From contig CAJTDX010000011.1 of NCBI GenBank assembly GCA_910575155.1, positions 50,108 to 114,107 on the forward strand: a stretch of DNA of 64,000 nt, given 5' to 3'. Source of the stretch: Lachnospiraceae bacterium. Lineage in GTDB: Bacteria > Bacillota > Clostridia > Lachnospirales > Lachnospiraceae. Positions within the stretch are counted from its first letter, which is position 1. Every line of letters starts with the position of its first letter. The notes below the pieces were generated by a model. That model saw only the letters and a list, made by a program, of their open reading frames with translations. It was not told where the DNA came from and searched no databases. The translations under genes and the position numbers were made by a program. Below are positions 55,254-63,945 of this stretch, in pieces.

Positions 55254-55386
55254 TATTAACCAGCCATTATACTGATTCAAATCTCCGACAGTGTCAGTCC
55301 CCTTGCCGCAGTCCACTACGCCTGCATTTTTGAACTGGCGCTGTCGGAGATTTGCTCTCAGCCTAATAGCTGGTTATTAATTATTT
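55247..55386. repeat. Palindromic element at the PBP 3' end
   Basis: AACCAGCCATTA (55258-55269) pairs with TAATAGCTGGTT (55364-55375) and CAAATCTCCGACAGTGTCAG (55278-55297) pairs with the block at 55335-55354 (18 of 20 positions, the rest G-U). Flanks AATAAT and ATTATT extend the symmetry over the PBP stop codon. It may terminate transcription of both convergent units, or be a MITE-like insertion. Confidence 0.7.
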
Positions 55387-55446
55387 GCTGTACTTGTGAG
55401 TGTGCCAGTTTTTTATGATTCGGTGTATGAGTCAGATGCGCCGGCC

Positions 55447-58245
55447 TTAAAGATTTTCATTTTTCAAAGCGTCAATGGTATTTTCTTTGTTGATTTTTCT
55501 CATGGAGTAAACCATAGTAGTGAATACCACCAGAAATACGCTTCCCACGGCAATGGCAATGCTGTACCAGGGGATGAAGAATGCCATTTCCAGCCCTTCA
55601 CAGATGGAGCGGTAAATCATCAGGGTGACGATGAAGGATACGGGAAGTCCGTAAAGCAGCCCTTTAAACCCATACAGCAGACATTCAAAGTTCATCATTC
55701 TGGTAAAGGATTTGGGTGTCATGCCGATGGATTTCAACATGGCAAATTCCCTTCGCCGCAGATTAATGTTGGTTGAGATTGTATTGAAAACATTGGCGGC
55801 GGCAATCAGTGAAATTAATGTGATAAACCCGTAAGAAAAGATGTTAACCACATTGACCATAGCGCGGTTGCTTTCCTCAGAAGCTGCGTAATCAAAGAGA
55901 GAAGACGCAGAGAGGTTATGTTCTGTGAGTATATTTGTCATATCGGTATAGGCGGCGGCGTGGTCTTCGCATTGAAAAAACAGTTCTATACTCTGGTTCT
56001 CGCTGAGCGGCAGTTCTGCAATATCATAATAGGAGGTATTCTGATCCATTTTTGCAAATACATGATCGATCATACTGTAAGGGTAGAACAGGCGCACATA
56101 TTGAGAGTTTTCAGAAAATGACTCCGGCGGCGTCTGAATGGCAGCTCCGAGAGAAAACGGTATTTCCAGGCAGTCTTCAAAAGGCACTTGAATCTCCTTG
56201 TCAGAAGTATTATGGTAGAGACGGCAATAGGGGGTTCCATGTTCCGTGAAGCCTGTGCCTGCAAACGAGTAATTCTCCTGATTTTCGGCAAAATAAGCGC
56301 TCAGTTTTGTTTCTGCGGGATCTTTAAACGCCGGGAACTGATAGAATTTATGTTCCTCTTCGTGGTAGAGGCGCAGGGAATCCATACTTACAGCTTTTGG
56401 TTTCGCAGTGTTAAAGTACTCTTCTTCCGGGATCTTTTGTTTTCTCAGGCAGTCCCGGAACGCATCGTCTTCCACAAATATAACAAGAAGTTCCAACAAT
56501 GTCTGATCATATTCCTGATAGGTTTCTCCATTTTGTTCTATTTTGTTTTTCTGGTAATCCAGCAGATTCTGGGTTAATTCACTGGTATTTACAGCAGTGC
56601 TGAAATAAAAGGTTGATGCATAGACAGAATTTGTTACGCTTTCTGCCTCAGATAAAGCAGAGTATACTTCGTCTAAATCTAAAGATTTTTCTGTATTGTG
56701 CTGATAGTAAACAATGTCGTAGCCATTGTCATTTGTTACGTTTCTGGCTGAATATGTCAAATAAGCGCAAAAACTGCTGGCAGAAATGAACAGTACAATG
56801 CTCAGAAACAGGGAAATCACTGTGGCGCGGTATTTTTTGCGGCTGCGTTTGTAATTTTTAGTGGCAATCATCCCCTCAAAACCAAATAGTTTAAAAGTAA
56901 GGCGGGAGGTCTTTACCTTACGGGAACGAATAGAAATATCGCCGCTTTGGCGGATGGCGTCAATGGCGGATTTCTTCATAGCGCGTCTCGCAGGGAGATA
57001 AGCGGAAATAAGAACTGTCAACAGTGATACCAGTACCGCGGCGGAAATGGAACCCAAAGAAGGATGAAGCCCGATCGTTACCTCTTTGGCAGGACCAAAA
57101 ATCATAGAAGCCTGCATCATGGCATAACCGCTCCCGCCCCCCAGAACATTTGTAATCAGATCATGGGTCAGGAATAAAGTGACGCCAATGCCCGAAAGTC
57201 CCGCCAGGATGCCGGCAGGAATGCCAATCAGGCATAAGAACAGCGCTTCAAAAAGTACGCTTCCGGTAAGCTGTCGTTTGGTAGCCCCAATGGAGGCCAG
57301 CAGTCCAAACTGCCGGGTACGTTCGCTTACGGAAATGGAAAAAGCGTTGTAAATCAGTGAGACAGAGCCAAACATAATGATTAAAATAAGAATAATGCCT
57401 AAGCGGAAGATCACACGGTTGAAACTGCTTTCGCCGGAATATCCGTAATATCTGAGCAAATCGGTATTCGTTTTATAGACGGAGGCGTCGGACTGCTCAA
57501 ACATTTGCTCCAGAACAGATACGGTATTTCGCCCGGTGTCAGTAAGTAAATACAGGTCATAAGTATTCTGGCTGCTGTTATCGCCAATGGTCAGCGCAGT
57601 ATAGCCAGGAGAATCATAATCTTCATAAGAAGGACGTTCGTAGAAGCCTACCACTGTATAAGTGCGGGTTTCTGACGGCGTGAATGTTTCCGTATATTCC
57701 CTGTTTTCAGAAGTATTTAAATATGCATCCTGATTGATCAGGATATTTCCTTCGCGGTCGGTGCGTGTGCCCAGCGTAAGCGTCAGGGACTCGTCGAGCG
57801 TGCAGGCGATGCCGCCGTTGAGCTTCAAGTGTTCCGGAAGCAGGATTTCCCGGTTGTTTTTTGGCAGACGTCCCTGGGTAAGATGAACAGGCATCAGATC
57901 CGTGAAATCAGACTGGATTCCGTATACGCAGATAAAAGGTTTTGATTCGTTTGCGGTTTTCTCTTTGATACTGGCAAAACCAAGGAGTTCCAGCGAGACA
58001 GATTGTTTTGTGTGCGAATCAGAAGCAAGCTGGTCTTTGCTTTCGGCAGATAATCCGAATCCCGCGCCATACCAGTTTCCATCATTGTACAGGGAGGATT
58101 GAATCAAATAATGGCTCAGAGAAGAAACCATAGTAGTTACAGCGGTAAACATGGATGCAGAAAGAATAATTCCCACGATCGTTACCAGTGTGCGTGTGCG
58201 GTTTTTCTGTAAGGTTTTTAAGGTGACTTTGTGAAAGATATTCAT
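55447..58245 (-). CDS. FtsX-family ABC transporter permease (BceB/VexP-like)
   Basis: A 932-residue membrane protein with two FtsX domains. TM1 is at about 17-40, an external domain of about 240 residues follows, then an FtsX core of several helices (about 280-440; VSERTRQFGLLASIGATKRQ is the signature). A second N-terminal-type helix (about 475) precedes a large external domain (about 500-780), and a final FtsX set follows (about 790-925; RRREFAMLKSIGMTPKSF). Large loops of this kind are used in antimicrobial-peptide sensing and export. It overlaps the ATPase gene by 4 bp. Regulation is inferred from the operator at 58972-59008. Confidence 0.9.
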   Translation of the reverse strand: MNIFHKVTLKTLQKNRTRTLVTIVGIILSASMFTAVTTMVSSLSHYLIQSSLYNDGNWYGAGFGLSAESKDQLASDSHTKQSVSLELLGFASIKEKTANESKPFICVYGIQSDFTDLMPVHLTQGRLPKNNREILLPEHLKLNGGIACTLDESLTLTLGTRTDREGNILINQDAYLNTSENREYTETFTPSETRTYTVVGFYERPSYEDYDSPGYTALTIGDNSSQNTYDLYLLTDTGRNTVSVLEQMFEQSDASVYKTNTDLLRYYGYSGESSFNRVIFRLGIILILIIMFGSVSLIYNAFSISVSERTRQFGLLASIGATKRQLTGSVLFEALFLCLIGIPAGILAGLSGIGVTLFLTHDLITNVLGGGSGYAMMQASMIFGPAKEVTIGLHPSLGSISAAVLVSLLTVLISAYLPARRAMKKSAIDAIRQSGDISIRSRKVKTSRLTFKLFGFEGMIATKNYKRSRKKYRATVISLFLSIVLFISASSFCAYLTYSARNVTNDNGYDIVYYQHNTEKSLDLDEVYSALSEAESVTNSVYASTFYFSTAVNTSELTQNLLDYQKNKIEQNGETYQEYDQTLLELLVIFVEDDAFRDCLRKQKIPEEEYFNTAKPKAVSMDSLRLYHEEEHKFYQFPAFKDPAETKLSAYFAENQENYSFAGTGFTEHGTPYCRLYHNTSDKEIQVPFEDCLEIPFSLGAAIQTPPESFSENSQYVRLFYPYSMIDHVFAKMDQNTSYYDIAELPLSENQSIELFFQCEDHAAAYTDMTNILTEHNLSASSLFDYAASEESNRAMVNVVNIFSYGFITLISLIAAANVFNTISTNINLRRREFAMLKSIGMTPKSFTRMMNFECLLYGFKGLLYGLPVSFIVTLMIYRSICEGLEMAFFIPWYSIAIAVGSVFLVVFTTMVYSMRKINKENTIDALKNENL

Positions 58246-58925
58246 GAGCGGATCACCTCGTCTCTTGTGATTTTGCCGTCCTCAATGGTAAGAATCCGGT
58301 TTGCCTGCAGCGCGATATTTTCATCGTGGGTAATAACGATCAATGTCTGCTTGTATTTTTCATTGGAGTATTTGAGAAGTTCCACAATTTCCTGGCTGTT
58401 TTTGGAGTCCAGATTTCCAGTGGGTTCGTCGGCCAGTACTACGGCCGGGGCGTTCATAAGCGCCCTGCCAATGGACACGCGCTGCTGCTGGCCGCCGGAG
58501 AGCTGGTTGGGCAAATGTCCTTCTCTGCCTTTCAGAGATAAAAGGCCCAGCAGTTCCTCAAGGCGTTCTTCGTTGACGGAACGTCCGTCCATAAGCACGG
58601 GAAGCGTCATGTTTTCTGTTACGTTCAGCACGGGAATCAGGTTATAAAACTGGTAGATAAGCCCTACCTGCCTCCTGCGGAAAATGGCGAGCTGGCTTTC
58701 ATTCTGCGCATAGACGTCCGTGCCTTCCATGTAGACTTTGCCTGAGGTGGGAAGATCAACGCCGCCCAGGACGTGCAGCAGGGTGGATTTTCCGGAACCG
58801 GAGGGGCCGATAATAGCGAGAAATTCGCCTTTATTTACGGAAAATGATACATCATCCAGAGCTTTCACCTGGTTTTCACCAGTACCATATATTTTTGTCA
58901 CATGTTCTGCTTTTAATATTTCCAT
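58242..58925 (-). CDS. ABC transporter ATP-binding protein (BceA/MacB-type)
   Basis: A 227-residue ATPase. Walker A is [12 protein letters not shown] (about residues 38-49), signature LSGGQQQR (about 141-148), Walker [13 protein letters not shown] (about 159-170) and H-loop VITHDE. It fits the BceA/LolD/MacB group that pairs with FtsX-type permeases. AAAGGAG precedes the ATG and the stop overlaps the permease start in ATGA form. It is probably dedicated to the permease at 55447 and is too distant to be assumed to serve the ATPase-less operon at 38141-45168. Confidence 0.96.
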   Translation of the reverse strand: MEILKAEHVTKIYGTGENQVKALDDVSFSVNKGEFLAIIGPSGSGKSTLLHVLGGVDLPTSGKVYMEGTDVYAQNESQLAIFRRRQVGLIYQFYNLIPVLNVTENMTLPVLMDGRSVNEERLEELLGLLSLKGREGHLPNQLSGGQQQRVSIGRALMNAPAVVLADEPTGNLDSKNSQEIVELLKYSNEKYKQTLIVITHDENIALQANRILTIEDGKITRDEVIRS

Positions 58926-58955
58926 AATGATAACTCCTTTTCTTTGATAAGCTTA

Positions 58956-59008
58956 AGTATAAGCAGCCTTGGTGACAGAGCGGTGACTGGAATGTGACAA
59001 AATTGTCA
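58956..59008 (-). promoter_or_regulatory. ABC promoter with 11-bp-periodic direct repeats
   Basis: GTGAC occurs at 58972, 58983 and 58994, exactly 11 bp apart, and the last copy is part of the palindrome TGACAAAATTGTCA (58995-59008). On the minus strand the -10 is TATACT (58961-58956) and the -35 region (58984-58979) lacks a consensus but lies in the repeats. This is typical of activation by an OmpR-type regulator bound over the -35. Confidence 0.7.
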
Positions 59009-59017
59009 GATTCAAAA

Positions 59018-60028
59018 TCAGGGATAGAATTTTATAATAAACCTTGCGCCTCCCTGCGTACGGTTTTCGGCTTTGAGCGTGCCGTTTTGGCGTGAGATAA
59101 TCATCCGTGAAAGTGCAAGCCCGATCCCCACACTGTGCTCAGACGCATTGCTTCCTTTATAAAAGCGTTCAAAAAGATGGGGAAGGTCCTGCGCTGTAAA
59201 GCCAGGGCCGTTGTCTTCGATGATAATTTCCGTATAAATTGCATTTTGGGAAAAAGAAATCTGAATCTGTCCTCCCACAGGAGTGTGTTCCATGCAGTTT
59301 TTTAAAATATTCAGAACGGCTTCTGTGCTCCAGGCAAAATCGCCCGAAAAATGCGGCGGCTTACAGGAGTCGGAAACATCGGCGATGGAAAGCGTCTGAC
59401 TGCGCAGTTCCATGGGAATTAAGAGCGGTTCGGCGGCGTGCCTGATTAAATCAGGAACCAGAACCGGTTCATGCTGAAAGGGAATTGTTCCGGCGTCCAG
59501 TTTGGATATTTTAAGCAAAGCTTCCACCAGCCAGTCAATGCGGGACAGAAGCTGGGTAAGTTCCTGTATTAATTGCTGTCTGCGGGCAACAGGCATATCC
59601 GCTTCTCTTAAAAGGGAAAGAATTAAATTGGAAGCAGTGAGCGGCGAGCGGATCTGATGGGAAATATCAGCCATAGAATCAGCCAGCAGTTTTTTATCGT
59701 TGGCAAGCGCCAGAGCCTGTTCTCTCAGACGAAGAGTCATTTTGGATAATTCGTTTTCCAGAATAGAGAGTTCTCCTTCTTTGTATTTTTCAAACTGGAT
59801 GGGGGCGTTGCTGTGAAGCATGGAATCCAGCTCCTGGCTTAGCTGCTTAAGCTTTAGGTAGCGCAGCCCGGTCATAATATAGTGAACTGCAATGTACAGG
59901 GCAGAGAACAGAAGCAGGACTTGTCCGCAGTAGGGATCGTGCATAAATCCAAGGTAGACGGACAGGGAAGCCAATATCAGATGACAGATCAGACTTTGCT
60001 GTATTTCAGGATTACGCAGTATGTTCAT
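59018..60028 (-). CDS. Intramembrane-type sensor histidine kinase (BceS-like)
   Basis: A 336-residue kinase with two membrane segments close together (about 13-30 and 35-55) and almost no outside loop, the plan of intramembrane-sensing kinases such as BceS. H124 in ADISHQIRSPLTASN is the phosphoacceptor. The ATPase domain has LNILKNCMEHTPVGG (N box), IIEDNGPGF and VGIGLALSRMII. It lacks an obvious ligand domain, so the ABC transporter is likely its sensor, as in BceS-BceAB (established for that family; here inferred). GGGAG precedes the ATG, 4 bp after the regulator gene. Confidence 0.93.
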   Translation of the reverse strand: MNILRNPEIQQSLICHLILASLSVYLGFMHDPYCGQVLLLFSALYIAVHYIMTGLRYLKLKQLSQELDSMLHSNAPIQFEKYKEGELSILENELSKMTLRLREQALALANDKKLLADSMADISHQIRSPLTASNLILSLLREADMPVARRQQLIQELTQLLSRIDWLVEALLKISKLDAGTIPFQHEPVLVPDLIRHAAEPLLIPMELRSQTLSIADVSDSCKPPHFSGDFAWSTEAVLNILKNCMEHTPVGGQIQISFSQNAIYTEIIIEDNGPGFTAQDLPHLFERFYKGSNASEHSVGIGLALSRMIISRQNGTLKAENRTQGGARFIIKFYP

Positions 60029-60032
60029 ATAT

Positions 60033-60710
60033 TTAATCTCCCATTTTATAACCCAGTCCCCGCACAGTTTTGATTAACAGAGGATTTTGAGGGTCTTTTT
60101 CAATTTTTTCCCGCAGACGTTTGATATATACCGTCAGGGTGTTGTCATTGACAAATTCTCCGGCAATGTCCCAGAGCGCTTCTAAGAGCCGGGAGCGGGT
60201 GAGAACAATGCCCTGGTTATTGAGAAAATATAGCAGCAGACGGTATTCCAGCGCCGAGAGAACAATTTCCTGCCCATCTTTTTTTACGGTGCCCCGCACA
60301 ATATCTGCGCTGAGGTTTTTATATTCCAATACGGAAATTGATTTGCCGTAACGGCGCAGAATATTATGGATGCGTGAGACAAGTTCACGGGGACGGAAGG
60401 GTTTTGAGATATAATCGTCTGCTCCCAGGTCCAGACCGGTGACTACGCTGTACTCGTCTCCGGAGGCTGTAAGAAAAATTACCGGCAGTTCCGTGGAAGA
60501 TTTTGCCGCCCGGCAAATTGCAAATCCGTTTCCGTCTGCCAGAGATACGTCCAGAAGAATCAGGTCAAATTCTGCGGCAGATTCATCCAGGATCTGTAAC
60601 GCCTTGCGCTGTCCGTCCACCGCAGTGATAGAGAAGCCTTTTTTTTGCAAAAATTCTGTTAAATTCGTCACAATGCTGCGGTCGTCTTCCACCAATAAAA
60701 TATGAGCCAT
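60033..60710 (-). CDS. OmpR-family response regulator (BceR/VraR-like)
   Basis: A 225-residue regulator. The receiver carries MAHILLVEDDRS, D54 in LLDVSLADG and K in SKPFRPREL. The C-terminal winged helix (about 130-225) includes LEALWDIAGEFVNDNTLTV and RLREKIEKDPQNPLLI. AAGGAGC precedes the ATG. It heads the four-gene unit regulator-kinase-ATPase-permease. The ABC genes also have a separate promoter with GTGAC repeats that this protein probably binds. Confidence 0.95.
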   Translation of the reverse strand: MAHILLVEDDRSIVTNLTEFLQKKGFSITAVDGQRKALQILDESAAEFDLILLDVSLADGNGFAICRAAKSSTELPVIFLTASGDEYSVVTGLDLGADDYISKPFRPRELVSRIHNILRRYGKSISVLEYKNLSADIVRGTVKKDGQEIVLSALEYRLLLYFLNNQGIVLTRSRLLEALWDIAGEFVNDNTLTVYIKRLREKIEKDPQNPLLIKTVRGLGYKMGD

Positions 60711-60874
60711 AATGTGCTCCTTTCTGCAAAATCATGCGCTTGAATTTCATAGAAATTATCTTATCATTTACAGGGCGGCCTTTCAAGGGCGGCAGATTAA
60801 AATTTGTATCTGATAAAAGGAAAAAGAAGCGGGCAGCGAAACGGTATTGCCGGAGGAATATTTCAAAAATGGCT

Positions 60875-60903
60875 TTGAAAATTCATAGTTTATATGATAA
60901 AAT
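60875..60903 (+). promoter_or_regulatory. Promoter for the ROK glucokinase gene
   Basis: TTGAAA (60875-60880), 17-bp spacer, TAAAAT (60898-60903). Start near 60910, about 87 nt before the ATG. The rest of 60711-60996 shows no supported gene. Confidence 0.65.
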
Positions 60904-60996
60904 AAAATGTGTATTGCAAAAATAATATCCTGTACAGGGATTTGGACGACAATTTACATACATAAGTGAAATGACAGAAAGAAAAGGAGAGCGGCT

Positions 60997-61938
60997 ATGA
61001 AAAAATATGGATACGGCGTGGATATTGGCGGGACAACCTGCAAAATAGGCTTGTTCGAAACGAATGGAACGATTTTGGAAAAATGGGAAATACCTACGAA
61101 TACGCAGGAAGCGGGAAAGAGTATTCTCTCAGATGTCGCAGAATCACTGAAGAAAAATATGAAAGAACGCGGAATTTCCAAAGAGGAACTGGAAGGGATC
61201 GGCGTAGGGCTTCCCGGCCCGGTCCGCATTGACGGAATTGTTCCGGTGTGCGTGAATCTGGGATGGAAAAACGTCCATGTCTCAAAGGAAATGGAGGCGT
61301 TGATGGACAATATTCCGGTGAAGGCCGCAAATGACGCCAATGTGGCGGCTCTGGGCGAAATGTGGCAGGGAGGCGGCAAAGGCTGCGCCAATGTAGTTCT
61401 GGTGACGCTTGGAACCGGAGTTGGAGGCGGTATTATTGTGAATGGCGAGATTGTATCCGGCAGTAATGGCGCCGGAGGAGAGATCGGTCATATAACGGTA
61501 AATCCGCATGAAGAAATTTTCTGTAACTGCGGCAGAAAAGGCTGTCTGGAGCAGTATGCTTCGGCAACTGGAATCAAACGCCTGGCAAAAGAACGCCTGG
61601 CAACGGAACATGAGACTTCTGTTTTGGATGAGGATGAGGAAATTTCGGCGAAGACAGTGTTTGACGCCTATAAGAGAGGGGATAAAACGGCTGTGGAGAT
61701 TGTAGATAAATTTGCCCGGATTCTTGGAAATACCCTGAGTAATATTGCCTGTGTGGCAGATCCGGAGGTTTTTGTAATCGGCGGAGGAGTGTCCAAAGCG
61801 GGAGATCCACTGCTGGAGGCGGTGAAAAAATATTACTGCCAGGCGGCTTTTTCTTCCTGTACAGATACCAGGTTTGCGCTTGCTTCTCTGGGAAATGACG
61901 CCGGAATGTATGGATGTGTGAAGTTGATTTTAGAATAA
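60997..61938 (+). CDS. glcK: ROK-family glucokinase
   Basis: A 313-residue sugar kinase converting glucose to glucose 6-phosphate with ATP. The N-terminal phosphate loop is GVDIGGTTCKIGLFE. The catalytic Asp is in ANDANVAALGE. The ROK zinc-binding signature CNCGRKGCLEQYAS (about residues 170-183) and the GEIGHITV His are conserved. The C-terminal FVIGGGVSKAGDPL closes the ATPase. Length and motifs match Firmicute GlcK rather than a ROK repressor, as no DNA-binding N-domain is present. AAAGGAGAG precedes the ATG. A strong hairpin follows. Feeds pgi product lines in glycolysis (pathway knowledge). Confidence 0.93.
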   Translation: MKKYGYGVDIGGTTCKIGLFETNGTILEKWEIPTNTQEAGKSILSDVAESLKKNMKERGISKEELEGIGVGLPGPVRIDGIVPVCVNLGWKNVHVSKEMEALMDNIPVKAANDANVAALGEMWQGGGKGCANVVLVTLGTGVGGGIIVNGEIVSGSNGAGGEIGHITVNPHEEIFCNCGRKGCLEQYASATGIKRLAKERLATEHETSVLDEDEEISAKTVFDAYKRGDKTAVEIVDKFARILGNTLSNIACVADPEVFVIGGGVSKAGDPLLEAVKKYYCQAAFSSCTDTRFALASLGNDAGMYGCVKLILE

Positions 61939-61950
61939 TAATTATTTTTT

Positions 61951-61991
61951 TAAGGCGGCTCCAGCTTAACTGCGGCAATGGAGCCGCCTTA
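61951..61991 (+). terminator. Hairpin after glcK
   Basis: TAAGGCGGCTCCA (61951-61963) pairs perfectly with TGGAGCCGCCTTA (61979-61991) over 13 bp with a 15-nt loop. There is no T-tract on the plus strand (AAAATATAC follows), so efficiency is uncertain. Confidence 0.6.
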
Positions 61992-61999
61992 AAATATAC

Positions 62000-62028
62000 T
62001 TTCCAGACCCTGTGTTTTATGATATAAT
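62000..62028 (+). promoter_or_regulatory. Promoter for the putP-like gene
   Basis: TTTCCA (62000-62005), 17-bp spacer, TATAAT (62023-62028) with TGn extension (TGATATAAT). Start near 62035. Confidence 0.7.
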
Positions 62029-62041
62029 ATATGCCGATATT

Positions 62042-62082
62042 GTACGGTTTGGGGCGCTGTATGCAGCGACGTTTGGCCGTAC
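62042..62082 (+). other. Nested stem-loop in the putP leader
   Basis: GTACGG (62042-62047) pairs with CCGTAC (62077-62082) and an inner CGCTG (62055-62059) pairs with CAGCG (62064-62068). It lies between the promoter and the start codon at 62119, in the inferred 5' UTR. Possible regulatory RNA; not matched to a named riboswitch. Confidence 0.4.
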
Positions 62083-62118
62083 GAAACTATGTGCAGAAAA
62101 TAAAGGAGAACATTAATT

Positions 62119-63660
62119 ATGAGTACAGCATCGATTTGCATTTTAATTACGATTGTAATTTATCTTGCGGGAATGTTAGCGGTCGGCTTTTACTTTGCCA
62201 GGAAGAATGAATCGACGTCCGATTTCTACCTGGGCGGACGAAAGCTTGGACCTCTTGTAACGGCAATGAGCGCGGAGGCGTCTGATATGTCAGGCTATCT
62301 GCTGATGGGGCTTCCGGGTCTCGCGTATCTGTCAGGCGTCGCAGACGTAGGCTGGACAGTGGTGGGTCTGGCAGTTGGTACATATTTGAACTGGTTGTTT
62401 ACGGCCAGACGGCTGCGCCGTTATACACAGATTACCAACTCTTTTACCCTCCCTCAGTTTTTTTCCAATCGTTTCCATGATAAGAAAAATATTCTGACTT
62501 TGATTGCAGCTCTTATTATCATTATATTTTTTATACCCTATACTGCTTCTGGATTTGCAGCGTGCGGAAAGCTCTTTTCTTCCCTGTTTGGCGTAAATTA
62601 TATGACGGCGATGATTATTTCGGCAATTGTTATTGTCGGTTATACGGCGGCGGGAGGGTTTCTTGCGGCTTCTACGACAGATTTTATTCAGAGCATTATC
62701 ATGACCTTTGCGATCTTGTTTGTGCTGGTCTTTGCTACGGTATCAGCAGGCGGCGTGGGTGTGGTTCTGGACAATGCGAAAGCATTGCCGGGTTATCTTT
62801 CTTTTTCCCATACGTACGTGGCGGCGGAAGGAGCGGCGGCGCCCTATGGTTTCTTAAAGATTGTATCCACCTGTGCATGGGGGCTTGGATATTTCGGAAT
62901 GCCCCATATTTTACTGCGGTTTATGGCGATTGAAGATGAAAATAAATTAAAACTGTCCCGGCGCGTGGCTTCTGTCTGGGTGGTAATTGCCATGGCGGTT
63001 GCGGTTATGATCGGAGTAATCGGAAATGCATTGAGTGAGACTGGCGTGATTTCTGTTCTTAGCGGAGCGGATACAGAGACCGTGATTGTGCGCATTGCTG
63101 ACTTACTGTCTGGCCACGGTATCATTCCGGCGCTGATCGCGGGACTGATTCTTGCGGGAATACTTGCAAGTACCATGTCCACGGCAGATTCGCAGCTTTT
63201 GGCGGCTTCCTCCAGTGTCTCGCAGAATATTCTGCAGGAGACGTTTCACATGAAATTATCCCAGAGAACCAGTATGTTAGCGGCAAGGCTTACCGTTGTT
63301 GTGATTGCCGTTCTGGGGATTGTGATTGCGCAGGATCCCAACAGTTCCGTCTTTGGTATTGTATCTTTTGCATGGGCAGGATTTGGCGCAAGTTTTGGAC
63401 CGTTGATAATTTGCGCGCTCTTCTGGAAACGCACCACTTTGCAGGGGGGAATTGCAGGAATGCTGGCCGGGGGGATTGCCGTATTTGTATGGAAATATGC
63501 AGTTGCGCCTATGGGAGGCGTGTTTGCCATTTATGAGCTGCTGCCGGCGTTTCTCGTGGGAATTGCAGTGATCGCTGTGGTGAGCCTGCTGACCAAAGCG
63601 CCGGAACAGGAGATTTTAGATGAATTTGAAGCGGCAAAGTCCGTGCATGCAATAAAGTAA
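62119..63660 (+). CDS. putP: Sodium/proline symporter (PutP-like)
   Basis: A 513-residue sodium:solute symporter (SSS) with about 13 membrane segments. The N-terminal FYLGGRKLGPLVTAMSAEAS is the family signature of PutP (sodium site residues and Asp in EASDMSGYLLMG). LLRFMAIED, ADSQLLAASSSVSQNI and LTLPQFFSNRF-like SFTLPQFFSNRF are also PutP-like. It probably imports proline with Na+, but other amino acids cannot be excluded. AAAGGAGAAC precedes the ATG; its promoter and structured leader are upstream. It is 180 bp after glcK and followed by a strong hairpin. Confidence 0.9.
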   Translation: MSTASICILITIVIYLAGMLAVGFYFARKNESTSDFYLGGRKLGPLVTAMSAEASDMSGYLLMGLPGLAYLSGVADVGWTVVGLAVGTYLNWLFTARRLRRYTQITNSFTLPQFFSNRFHDKKNILTLIAALIIIIFFIPYTASGFAACGKLFSSLFGVNYMTAMIISAIVIVGYTAAGGFLAASTTDFIQSIIMTFAILFVLVFATVSAGGVGVVLDNAKALPGYLSFSHTYVAAEGAAAPYGFLKIVSTCAWGLGYFGMPHILLRFMAIEDENKLKLSRRVASVWVVIAMAVAVMIGVIGNALSETGVISVLSGADTETVIVRIADLLSGHGIIPALIAGLILAGILASTMSTADSQLLAASSSVSQNILQETFHMKLSQRTSMLAARLTVVVIAVLGIVIAQDPNSSVFGIVSFAWAGFGASFGPLIICALFWKRTTLQGGIAGMLAGGIAVFVWKYAVAPMGGVFAIYELLPAFLVGIAVIAVVSLLTKAPEQEILDEFEAAKSVHAIK

Positions 63661-63683
63661 AATGAAATACAGATCTGATAGAG

Positions 63684-63715
63684 AACAGGGAGCGGCTATA
63701 CAGCCGCTCCCTGTT
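63684..63715 (+). terminator. Hairpin after putP
   Basis: AACAGGGAGCGGCT (63684-63697) pairs perfectly with AGCCGCTCCCTGTT (63702-63715), 14 bp with a 4-nt loop; GTGAGATC follows, so the U-tract is missing. Probably terminates putP. Confidence 0.6.
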
Positions 63716-63739
63716 GTGAGATCACCCTTGTTTATGAGA

Positions 63740-63900
63740 TTATTTCACAATTTTTACAGAAGATTTCTGACCTTTCTTCTTAAAGAGTTTCTTATATGCC
63801 TTTAATTTTTTCTTTGGCACTTTAATCTTACATTTTTTATTAATTCCCTTTAAGGCATTTTTGCCAACCTTTTTCAGAACGCTGGATTTCACTGTAGCCG
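63740..63900 (-). pseudogene. C-terminal scrap of a BspA-like LRR surface protein
   Basis: On the minus strand about 53 codons read AATVKSSVLKKVGKNALKGI then NKKCKIKVPKKKLKAYKKLF and KKKGQKSSVKIVK before the stop at 63742-63740. This is the typical C-terminal end of Lachnospiraceae LRR_5/BspA-like surface proteins ('kVGknAlKGInkka.IkVPk.Klk.YkklfkgKGqk.tVKI'). It is preceded in frame by a TGA and has no start codon or ribosome site, so it is an orphan 3' remnant. Beyond it (63901-64000) no gene is evident. Confidence 0.65.
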
Positions 63901-63945
63901 CTCAAAATTTTTGACAAAACTTCTCAAAACTTTTGACAAAAACTT
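63901..63945. repeat. Tandem 22/23-bp repeat
   Basis: CTCAAAATTTTTGACAAAAC (63901-63920, continued to 63922) is followed directly by CTCAAAACTTTTGACAAAAA (63923-63942, continued to 63945). Each copy contains TTGACA. The repeat lies next to the orphan surface-protein tail. Confidence 0.6.

Noticed and set aside
58242..58925. The Bce-type ATPase as the missing ATPase of the 38141-45168 operon
   Set aside because: It overlaps its own FtsX permease gene and belongs to the LolD/MacB group, not the MalK type needed by MalF/MalG permeases; it remains a remote possibility for the MacB-like protein only.
60734..60925. 63-codon frame upstream of glcK
   Set aside because: No ribosome site and it overlaps the glcK promoter region.
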